From: Quillaja saponaria
Lineage: Eukaryota; Streptophyta; Magnoliopsida; Fabales; Quillajaceae
Length of the DNA: 64,000 bases
Assembly (NCBI GenBank): GCA_029379385.1
Contig: CM055611.1
Coordinates: 3,968,001 to 4,032,000 of the forward strand
Direction of reading: 5' to 3'
Shown: positions 47,107 through 56,144 of the stretch, in pieces
Numbering within the stretch: position 1 is the first letter of the stretch
How the letters are laid out: each line of letters opens with the position of its first letter
Translations under genes and position numbers: made by a program
The notes under the pieces: model-generated
What the model was told of the DNA's origin: nothing
Database searches by the model: none
What the model saw: only the letters and a program-made list of their open reading frames with translations

Positions 47107-50100
47107 ATGATGATGAATCCTACCGAGTATTCGTTGGGGCGTAACCCTCTTAGCGATGCGCTGCATCGGATCCCAGGTGTAGTGAGAAATGAGCAAGGGC
47201 TGGGTCATCACATCCTTAGTGGCGCGCCACATCGGCGCCCGGGTGTGGTGCAAAATGAGCAAGGGTTCTCGCATCGAGGGCGGGTGCGAGTAAAGAAGCT
47301 AGTCCAGGGTAAGATTCGCGTAGCTACTTGGAACATAGGGACTCTTACTGGTAAATTGAGAGAGCTTGTAGATACTATGAGTAGAAGGAGGATTAATATT
47401 GCTTGTTTGCAAGAAACTAAGTGGGTAGGAGAAAAGGCTAGAGAGATAGAGAGAACAGGATTCAAGATGTGGTATACCGGTAAGACTAGAAATAGGAATG
47501 GAGTGGCGATTATTATTGATGGAAATTTGAAGGACGAGGTTGTAGAAATCAAGAGGAAAAGTGATAGAATAATTTTAGTAAAATTGATGATAGACGAGGA
47601 GACATTTAATATTATTAGCGCCTATGCTCCCCAAATAGGATTGGATGAATCTACTAAGAAGGCTTTTTGGGAAGATTTAGAGGAGATAGTTCAAGGAGTA
47701 CCCTTAGGTGAGAAATTGTTTATTGGTGCTGATTTGAATGGTCATGTAGGAAGTACTAATGAGGGCTTTGAGCGCGTACATGGAGGATATGGTTATGGCG
47801 TTAAAAATGAGGGTGGAGAGTCTATTTTAGATTTTGCAGTTGCGTATGACCTGATTTTAGCTAACACGTTCTTTAAGAAACGAGAGTCGCACTTAATCAC
47901 CTTTAGTAGCGAGCCGAATAAGAGCCAAATAGATTTTGTTATGACTAGAAAGGTTGATAGAGCTGTTTGTAAGGATTGTAAGGTTTTACCCGGCGAGTGT
48001 TTAGTGTCTCAGCATAAACTTATGGTTGTGGATGTTGGCGTTAAGTGGCGGAAGCAAAAGTATAGAAGTAATAAGTGTATTAAGACTAGATGGTGGAATT
48101 TGAATGGAGGGAAGATGGCTCTTTTTAAAGATAAAATGTTACAGGGTGATCCTTGGAGGGTGGAGGGTGAGCCTAACATGATTTGGGATGAGATGGCGAG
48201 TCGTATCAGGAATACGGCTAGAGAGGTGTTAGGAGAAAGTAAAGGACGTGGACCTCCGACTAAGGAGACATGGTGGTGGAATGAAGAAGTTCAACAAGCT
48301 ATTAAAGCTAAAAAAGAGTGTTATAAAAGATTACACAAGTGTAGAAATGAAGATAATTATAAATGTTTTAGACAAGCTAGGAAAGATGCTAAGAAAGCGG
48401 TTAGGGAAGCCAGAGGCAAGGCTTGCGAAGGACTTTACCAAAAGTTAGAGACAAAGGATGGAGAGAAAGATATCTATAGGATTGCCAAGCAAAGGGAAAG
48501 ACGAACTAAAGACCTAATTCGTATTAAGTGCATTAAGGATGAGGCTGATAGGGTTTTAGTTAAGGAAGATGAGATTAATGAGAGATGGCAAACTTATTTC
48601 GATACTTTATTTAATGAAGAGTCAAGGGGTGATTTTGGAGACATTGATGTCACCTTTGATGATACGAACCGGCGATTTGTTCGTCGGATTAGAGCTCAGG
48701 AGGTTAAAGAAGCTATGCATAAGATGAAGAATGGTAAGGCTTTGGGCCCAGATGATATTCCAATAGAAGTTGGAGATGCCTAGGAGATATTGGAGTAACT
48801 TGGCTTACAAATCTTTTTAACAAGATTTTAGTAACCAAGAAAATGCCAGATGAGTGGAGGAAGAGTACATTAATCCCTGTTTATAAGAATAAAGGAGATA
48901 TTCAAAGTTGTTCGAATTATCGAGGTATAAAACTTATTAGCCATACAATGAAACTGTGGGAGAGAGTGATTGAGCGTAGGCTTAGGAATGAGACTGTAGT
49001 TTCTGAGAATCAATTTGGTTTTATGCCTGGAAGATCTACAATGGAGGCTATTTTTCTACTTAGGAGATTAATGGAGAAATATAGAGAAAAGAAAAAGGAT
49101 CTTCACATGGTCTTTATTGATCTAGAAAAAGCGTATGATAAGGTGCCAAGACAAGTCTTGTGGTGGGTACTCGAGAAGAAAAAGGTCCCAACTAAATATG
49201 TAGAAGTTATTAAAGATATGTATGAAGGAGTATTGACTAGGGTGCAGGACTGTAGATGGTATGACTGGAGAGTTCCCGATCACGATAGGTGTTCACCAAG
49301 GTTCATCCTTAAGTCCTTACCTATTTGCGTTAGTCATGGATGAACTCACCTATAATATCCAAGATAGGGCTCCTTGGTGCATGTTGTTTGCCGATGATAT
49401 TGTGTTGGTAGACGAAACTAGGGAAGGTTTAAATTCTAAACTAGGAATGTGGCGGAACGCGTTAGAATCTAAAGGCCTTAGATTGAGTCGGACAAAAACT
49501 GAATATATGGAGTGCAATTTCAGTAAAACTAGAGGAGGCCCGAATGATATAATTTTAGACAGTCAGACAATCCCTACCAAGGATGTGTTTAAGTATTTAG
49601 GGTCATTTATACAAAAAGATGGTGCAATTGAGCATGATGTAAACCATAGGATTAAGGCAGGGTGGGTGAAGTGGCGGAGTGCTTCGGGAGTTTTATGTGA
49701 TCCTAAAATCCAGAATAGATTGAAAGGGAAATTTTATAAGTCGGCAGTGAGACCAGCTATGTTGTATGGTACCGAATGTTGGGCAGTTAAGAAGCAACAT
49801 TCGCATAAGATGGGAGTAGCCGAAATGAGAATGTTAAGATGGATGACAGGACATACAAGAAATGATAGAATAAGAAATGAGGAGATTCGTAGGAAGGTGG
49901 AAGTAGCACCTATTGAGGAGAAAATGAGGGAGAATCGTCTACGTTGGTTTGGACACATCCAACGTCGGCCAATGGACGCAGTAGTTAAGCAAGGTGACAT
50001 GGTCCAGGTGCCAGGTGTTAGACGGGGAAAGGGGAGACCGAAACTTACATGGGGGACAGTCATCGAGAAAGATATGGCTGTACTAGGAATTAAAGAAAAT

Positions 50101-50157
50101 CTTGTCTTGGATCGATGCGAATGGAGGAAAAGGATTCATATAGCCGACCCCAACTAG
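47107..50157 (+). pseudogene. RTE endonuclease-reverse transcriptase ORF with two frameshifts (copy 2)
   Basis: The first 558 codons (47107-48783) are open: APE endonuclease with ATWNIG near 73-78, LQETKW near 101-106, GADLNGH near 208-213 and SQIDFV, so its catalytic residues look intact; a basic linker; then the RT entry [12 protein letters not shown] 1-nt deletion near 48768 (copy 1 has an extra A) shifts the frame. 48843-49343 continues the RT ([34 protein letters not shown]). A 1-nt insertion near 49246 shifts again, and 49261-50157 carries [20 protein letters not shown], the catalytic FADD in MLFADDIVLVDE, and the C-terminal end to HIADPN. The two shifts cancel in length. Otherwise the frame is open, so the copy was intact until recently. 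Confidence 0.92.
47149..47280 (+). repeat. 66-bp tandem duplication at the 5' end of the RTE ORF
   Basis: CTTAG at 47149 and 47215 opens two 66-bp units encoding 22-residue repeats (LSDALHRIPGVVRNEQG and LSGAPHRRPGVVQNEQG). It is present in copy 1 as well (near 15620-15745), so it belongs to the family. It lies before the endonuclease and may be part of the 5' UTR, which would put the true start downstream. Confidence 0.85.
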
Positions 50158-50389
50158 TTTGGGATTTTAAGGCTTAGTTAAGTTGAGTTGAGTTGACTCT
50201 GCTTTTGATTCATTTTCTTTGACTTGTGTTTACGCTTCAAGCTCGTTTCTTCCTTCAACAACTTATATCTTGAGTCAGCTACTTCCTTGCAATGGTGTTT
50301 AAATAATTAAATCCCCTCGTATCCTCTTACACTTGGAATGTGAACTACATATTGCTTTTGGCATCTTAAGATTGTGTTTCTTATTGAAG

Positions 50390-50482
50390 CAAGTATATAA
50401 CCAGGACTTGAAGTTGGAAAACACTTTGCTGGATGGCAGTTCAATACCTCACTTGAAGATATATGATTTTGGGTACTTCAAG
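50390..50482 (+). pseudogene. Captured SnRK2 protein-kinase exon (93 nt)
   Basis: 31 codons reading [16 protein letters not shown], then [15 protein letters not shown]. This is the catalytic-loop to DFG segment of plant SnRK2 kinases, whose family form is [15 protein letters not shown], then PxLKICDFGYSK. The catalytic Asp and the DFG are kept. The HRD motif is changed to N-Q-D, Cys to Tyr twice and Ser to Phe once. The fragment begins right after an AG acceptor (50388-50389); a 93-nt exon at this place is characteristic of SnRK2 genes as I recall them. After 50482 the donor GT is CT. It sits between the CACTA ends, in plus orientation, and has no kinase N- or C-terminal lobes. It is a captured gene piece, not a working kinase. 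Confidence 0.85.
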
Positions 50483-52560
50483 CTAGAGTGTGAATGCTTG
50501 CACTTGCACGTGCACTTTTGTTAATTCCAGTTATGTGCTTGTGTATTTTACTGGATCATTTCAGCTTCTGCTCTTCTTTCTTGCCCATTTAAATGCATTT
50601 ACATGCAATTGTGACTGTATTTTAACTTTGTGATTATCTTGCACAAGGTTCACTAAAATGACTGGTATATGAAAATAATGCAATATACTGTCAATATAAT
50701 GAGTTTTTAGGTCATTCATTTTGTCTCTCATTTGAAGTTCCTTTTTTGTCATTTGAGATTTTACTTTTGTATGGTTTACTAGTTTGAAATTTTTGTATTG
50801 ATGATTGAAAAGTTTTTGGCTTTTGTTGAATTGGATTCTTTTTCCTCAATTGTTTCCTTCCTTCCTTGGTCTTTTGGTTTGAGTTTTAGTTCCAGTATGA
50901 GATGTATATATGTAAGAAATGATTGATCTGATTTTTTTTCCTGCTAAATGTTTTTTTTTTCTCTTTCTATGAAGAAAAGCTTAAAATATGAGTTGAGTGG
51001 CTGGTTAAATTATTTGCTTATTTCTCTATTTTCTTATTTCCTCTATTGTGGTGAGCTTTTCATGATATTATGTGTTCAATTATAAGATAACAAGAATAGG
51101 CAATACAGAGAAAACAATATAGATAAGCAATGTAAAAAATACCTTTCACATAATGGCATAATTAACTGTAGCTGTTTCTACACTATTGTCTTTTATTTCC
51201 ATGAGATATAGGATTAGTTTGAGCCATTAAGATTATGGTGTAAATTTGTCTTGGAACTGTCTCAAATATGCTTCGTTTTGACTGGTGATGTGATTGGCGA
51301 ATGGAGAGACACATTGTTGTGGATTCTATGTTCAGGTGAAGCCATGGAAAGTGAATTGGGTATTAGTTGGTGGTTGGAATTTATAAACTTCTTTTCTTCT
51401 TTTTTAGATGAGATTGAATAGTAGAAGATTTATGCTATTTGCCAGCTGCCCCCTGTTCAAGAGCTTTTGAATAAGTGGCAGAAGATTCTTTTTTCTATAA
51501 ATAGTTTTTCTTAAATAATTGCCTGTTGCTAGTTGCCTATGACTAGAATCTGTTTTGACACTTTGGTTTATTATGAATTGGAGCTGGCAGATGGCGGCTG
51601 GCTTTATAAGATAAACAGAAACTTTTATTTATTACAAGCCAACTGAAACAAAAAATCTAAGAGAAATAAATGCTTGAGCCTTGTACTGCATGCTGAATTA
51701 TTCTCCTTTAATTTTACCATTTTATTTTTTGTTTTAGCCAGATTTGTGTCTTTAACTCAAAAGTACCATGGTTTACTCATTATTATTTTCATATTTAGAT
51801 TGTTTTAAGATTTAACTTTTATTTACCTTTTAATTTTCAGCTCATTGCCATGATACAAGAGCTTTCAAGTACAGGACCTTGCAATGGCTGATAAGAATTG
51901 TGGTAGTCATACAGGTACAATATACTGCATAATATCTGTCATAACTGATTGTAAATGCATTAAGATTGAGTCAACTTTATTTTTCGATGATATTTCCATT
52001 AAGCTTTGAATAGTACTTGGGTGATTATAATTTAAATGAATATATGCATTATTGACTTTATATGAGAATAAAAAGTATTAAAGGCTATTGCTATTGAATA
52101 TTCTTTACTTATTACTATAGGTTGAGACTCATTGGATTATCTTGATCACATATTCTCTAGATATAACTTCTAAGTCCATGATAAGAAGTAAGTTGAACGT
52201 TTTTAGTTATCTAATGTTTTGTGTGGTTCTTGAATTGATACATTTGTTAGTATATCTAAGTCTTGGCTCATTCTCTTTATTGTCTGGCAGCTTGAAGCAA
52301 CACAATAAGGATTGCTCTGTCATATTATGTGGTTCTCTATAGTAGTTCATAAAGCTGCATTTTTGTAGATGATTGAATGCTGAAAGAGCATCAACTGATA
52401 CTGGTCACACTAGGTTCTCAATTTTAGTGTGCTTATTGTTATATATACTTGGATAATAAGTGTTTTTTTTTTTTTTTTTTTAATTGTGTATTTTTACTTT
52501 AAAAAATTATTTTGGTTATGCTATTGTAGTAGACACATTTTATTTTATTATGTTATTTTT
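50483..52560. other. Intron-like CACTA interior, one more exon-like piece
   Basis: T-rich, intron-like on the plus strand throughout. At 51841-51914 a short segment is bounded by TTTTAATTTTCAG on the left and GTACAATATA on the right, as an exon would be; its frame has a stop (TGA near 51888), so it is a degraded exon or UTR. A poly(T) run lies at about 52455-52481. The ORFs at 50333-50524 (outside the kinase exon), 52142-52342 and 52429-52614 have no recognisable domain. Confidence 0.4.
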
Positions 52561-52799
52561 TTTGTAAAAATGTTGGAGTATCCAAGATGGTCAAGGCCGT
52601 CTCAGATAATCTGACAAGCCGTAGCGAATAATTTGATAGAATTGGCAGCAAAATTATCCATGATGATAAAAAGGGCATCTTAGATAATAATAAAACTGTC
52701 GCAGATAATCATTATCCGTGATGCCCGTCTTGGATAATGATTATCTGAGACGGTTTTGGGCCATCTCAGATAAATTATTTTCTTGTAGTGTATACGTTG

Positions 52800-53457
52800 T
52801 TCTGGTGATAATGCACTAAAAGGTGTTGTGTATACGATTAGATAGATGACAACTTCTTTTTCTCAGTCGTATCGGGCACGTGGGCATCAGAAAGGGAAAG
52901 TAAAAGGAAAATGTAGATGGCAAGCTATAAGTCTTGTTTTAAAATGTATACATATATTAAAAACTGTTACAATTAGCGACGGCTCTACGTATATATTGTT
53001 TTTTCAAATTAGCGACAATTTTGTGACAGATTTAATTTTGGGACGGATTTATGATGGAATTTAAAATTTCTTAATTTTGAACTTTACGACAGATTTATGA
53101 AGGAATTAAAAGTTTTCAATCCTAAATTTTGTGACAGATTTGTGATAGCGTTAAGCTTAATTTGCGATGGATTTCTTACAGAATTAGAAGTCTTCAATTC
53201 TAAACTTTGCAACGGAATGTGTGACAAAATTTGTTATCGCAATTTAACGACGATTTTGATGAATTTTCTTGCAAACAATTTGCTATGGAATAACGACATA
53301 ATATTCCTATTGTTATACTATTTGCGACAGATTTAAGATTGAAATATTTCGTCGCAAAATTGTGACAAGTAATTTTATATGGACATAGTTCAGAAATTGA
53401 TTTTGGCAATGGATTTGCAACAGAATATGCTCGTCACAAAACATGTTTTTGCTAGTA
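52800..53457. mobile_element. Terminal part of a second CACTA-like transposon
   Basis: From 52975 to 53440 there are many variants of GCGACGGATTTGTGACGGA (for example TTAGCGACGG, GTGACAGATTT, GGGACGGATTTATGA, TTGCGACAGATTT, TTTCGTCGCAAAAT), a typical CACTA subterminal repeat array. It ends with CATGTTTTTGCTAGTA at 53442-53457, where CTAGTG would be expected. The other end was not found in the window, so the first CACTA may have inserted into this one or next to it. Confidence 0.55.
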
Positions 53458-54076
53458 ATAAAATGTTAGATTTTCCAATGTCTTTTGAAAAGGAAAACAA
53501 TATATAATTGACCTTCTTTACGGAAAAGATTTTATTAAAAAAACAAAATTCTATAAAAGATCATCCTAGTCAAATGAATTAAGTAATACCTAAATTCTTT
53601 CCCAAAAAAAAATATATATATATACATATATATAAAAAGAAAATCAATGATTTTCTTTCAAATTGCAAGGTCTTATTCAGCTTTCTATATCAATAAAAAT
53701 ATTGATAACTCCTATTTTAATCATAAATTACAAGAGCAGTCTTGCCTATTAACAAAAGAAGAGGATAGTTCATTTTTTCCCTTCTCTCTTGGATATATGA
53801 GTCACACAATAGCAGCGTGGACGTGGATTGGAATACTACCATGAGAACCAAACCACGTGAATTGAAGAATATGATAAAACAGTAAAGGCCTAGGCTGTCC
53901 AAGATTTGAACCATCATATCAGACATTCTTATTGATTCCTACTAATTTGATAAATAACAGCAACAGTGATTGTTCTGCCGCAAACAAACATTCTCTTGGT
54001 GGGAGATTACTCGGTAGTCCTAAGTCAAGTTGCTTTTCAATTACATAAATACGTTTATGTATATGTGAACAAATTT
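53458..54076. other. Intergenic; contains the second copy of the two-copy module
   Basis: 53700-53935 repeats 31605-31835 in the same orientation. The rest is AT-rich with a TA tract near 53614-53632. ORFs 53647-53844 and 53717-53926 overlap on opposite strands across the module; neither has a recognisable domain. Confidence 0.5.
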
Positions 54077-54690
54077 AAAGATCATAATGTGCTTTCATCA
54101 TATTTTGTATAGAGCAATGTTATTTACATAATCAAACACATGTAAATAGTTTGAAGGTAGTAATTGGTTATAAAAAAATTTGGTGTTGTATACAGAGAAT
54201 CTGTGATTAAATTTTGTTTTCACCCAAAGAAGTTTACAAGAAGAGAAAGAGTTATTTTCTGTCCCAATATACATGAATAGATTTCAATATTTCAAAACAT
54301 TGGCTAACACGTCTATTTTGAACTTTAGATTTCTTTCTCTAACGTCGATTTTTCATATGGAGACAACATGCATTAAATCCCATGTCAATGTATTTATTAA
54401 AGATCATAATGTGCTTTCATCATATTTTGTATAGAGCAATGTTATTTACATAATTAAATACATGTAAATAGTTTGAAGGTAGCAATTGGTTATAAAAAAT
54501 TTTGGTGTTGTAAATAGAGAATCTATGATTAAATTTTATTTTCACCCGAAATAAGAGATTTACAAGAAGTGAAAGAGTTATTTTCTGTCCTAATATACAT
54601 GAATAGTTTTCAATATTTAAAAACATTGGCTAACACTTCTATTTTGAACCTTAGATTTCTTTTTCAATATTTAAAAACATTGGCTAATAC
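54077..54690. repeat. 322-bp tandem duplication
   Basis: AAAGATCATAATGTGC starts at 54077 and 54399. The two copies share most bases through TTTAGATTTCTTT-like ends, with small indels. A third, short piece (about 54663-54690, AATATTTAAAAACATTGGCT) repeats the end again. Non-coding: the ORF 54420-54626 has no counterpart in copy 1. Confidence 0.9.
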
Positions 54691-56109
54691 ATTAGTCTAA
54701 TTTTCCATCTTAAATGAACTGTAATCAAAATTTCCCACACCTTGCCCCTGAAATCATGCCACATTATTCTTGATTAACAAGGAATGGAGGGCAAAAAGAC
54801 ACGTCAAAGTCCTTTTCTTTCATCAAATCCAATGAGAAAGATAGATGAGTGAATCTCAAACACAAAACAAAATGTCTGGGTGTGTGTTCTGAAACAACTT
54901 CCCTAAAACTCAGGCCCCCATGTGATATGGATGGTTCTCTTATTTGTGCCCACAAAGAATGTATATATTACTTAAAAGCAATGTCTATGCACTAAAATAT
55001 CTTCTTACCCACATGTCCACTAGCATTTTTTATTAAGATTTGTATCCATATTTGATACATATAGGATAGTGATAGAATGGACCTGCCTGGAACTCATCAA
55101 ATTAAGCCAAAATTTTCTATTATTTACTATATCTAGGAAATCAAAATTAAGTTTGCATTGCTGTCCCATATGACCAGACTAGTAAAATACAAGGAACTCC
55201 ACAATTGAGCTTTTTTGCCCTTTCTGAGCAGTATATACCTTTCAGTCTTTTCTTTTTATCAATAGATAGAAGCTCGAATCTGGAATTAGTGAAATAGAGC
55301 TGACATAAATGCATAAATTCGGGTACCATTCGCCGGGCTAATAATTTGAGATAGTCTTTTTAGTGTAACTTATTATGCCTGATGGAATTGGATTACTAAA
55401 TTAGCATTAATAACAATGTTTAGGTGATTAATAAAATCTGCCTGTTAGTGTAATGATTTGAATTTAACCAGTTGAAACTGCCTAGAAAATAGTCACTTCT
55501 GCTTTATCCACTATCTCTACTATGCAGCTCTTCTTAAGTCTTGAACAAGTTAATAGGCCAATTGAAATTGTCTGCAATGCTTTTTTTCTTTACTTGAGCT
55601 TTCCTTTTCAGCTATTTCCATGACTTAATCATATTTAAGTGTGACACCTTTTATTTTATCTTGTTTTGCAGAATGAACTTATTAAACACCTACATAAAGG
55701 TAATCTTGGTTGAAGTAAAATATCAATGATGGCCCATATACAACCTAGGGACCAACCATATCAATGAACCACAGACATACAAGTGTATGGCTAAGAAAAA
55801 TGCCACAAGGGCTTAAGCATTTTTGTTCTTAATTAAAAGAAATCCTTCTTTATTAACACCCACCACATGATTATCTTATATAATAAACCCCATGTTAAAT
55901 GGAATCACAAGCCAACCATCCCCCACTGATTGCCTGGTTGTCTCACCATCTTCCCCTAGATACACTGCAATTTCTTTTGTCTTCATCTTACCAAAGGTCT
56001 CAAGGACTAGACACAGGAATCTCTTGCATACAGACAGAACAGATATATCTATAGTTTTGTCCATTTGACCAACACAGTCACGAATCACACACTCAAACAC
56101 ACATTTTTT
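54691..56109. other. Upstream region of the multi-exon gene
   Basis: No repeat or transposon end was recognised. Minus ORFs 54764-54955, 55147-55329 and 55876-56100 are short and without domains. It may hold promoter and 5' UTR-intron sequence of the gene starting at 56145. It is the longest stretch here that looks like ordinary single-copy plant DNA. Confidence 0.4.
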
Positions 56110-56120
56110 CTATATAAAAG
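56110..56120 (+). promoter_or_regulatory. Possible TATA box
   Basis: CTATATAAAAG about 30 bp upstream of the predicted ATG at 56145. If used, the 5' leader would be only a few bases long, so either the transcript start lies elsewhere or the first exon is longer than modelled. Confidence 0.35.
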
Positions 56121-56144
56121 GGGGTCTAACTTCCCAGGATAAGC

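Larger units (their letters stand above)
47015..50195 (+). mobile_element. RTE-type LINE, copy 2, full length, nested in the CACTA element
   Basis: About 3180 bp, collinear with copy 1. It starts ACTCTGCCAGAGG (copy 1 starts ACTCCGCCAGAGG on its own strand) and ends in the (TTGAG)n-type tail AGTTGAGTTGAGTTG at 50181-50195. GC content is clearly higher than that of the surroundings. I found no clear target duplication; the right flank begins ACTCTGC, the same as the element start, which may be chance. It is less damaged than copy 1. Confidence 0.88.
46285..52790. mobile_element. CACTA (En/Spm-type) transposon with captured gene fragments and a nested RTE
   Basis: The left end reads CACTATTAGAAAAGATGTTA and the right end is the inverse of CACTACAAGAAAATAATTTA. 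Behind both ends come the same subterminal motifs in inverted order (ATCCAAGAC, ACCGTCTCA(A/G)ATAAT, GAGACGG). The flanking triplets are TAC and TAT, so the 3-bp duplication is imperfect or has mutated. No CACTA transposase was recognised. Inside are a captured SnRK2 exon, other exon-like pieces and RTE copy 2. Length is 6506 bp, or about 3.3 kb without the RTE. A non-autonomous Pack-CACTA-like element is the best reading. Confidence 0.75.

Noticed and set aside
47208..47552. Minus-strand 114-aa ORF opposite the RTE (and its twin at 15342-15686)
   Set aside because: Both are exact antisense shadows of the endonuclease frame; they are conserved only because the sense frame is.
49734..50063. 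Minus-strand 109-aa ORF opposite the RTE C-terminus
   Set aside because: Antisense shadow of the RT C-terminal region; no independent support.
55876..56100. Minus-strand 74-aa ORF just upstream of the multi-exon gene, as a divergent gene
   Set aside because: No domain, no splice support, and it covers the probable promoter/leader of the plus-strand gene.
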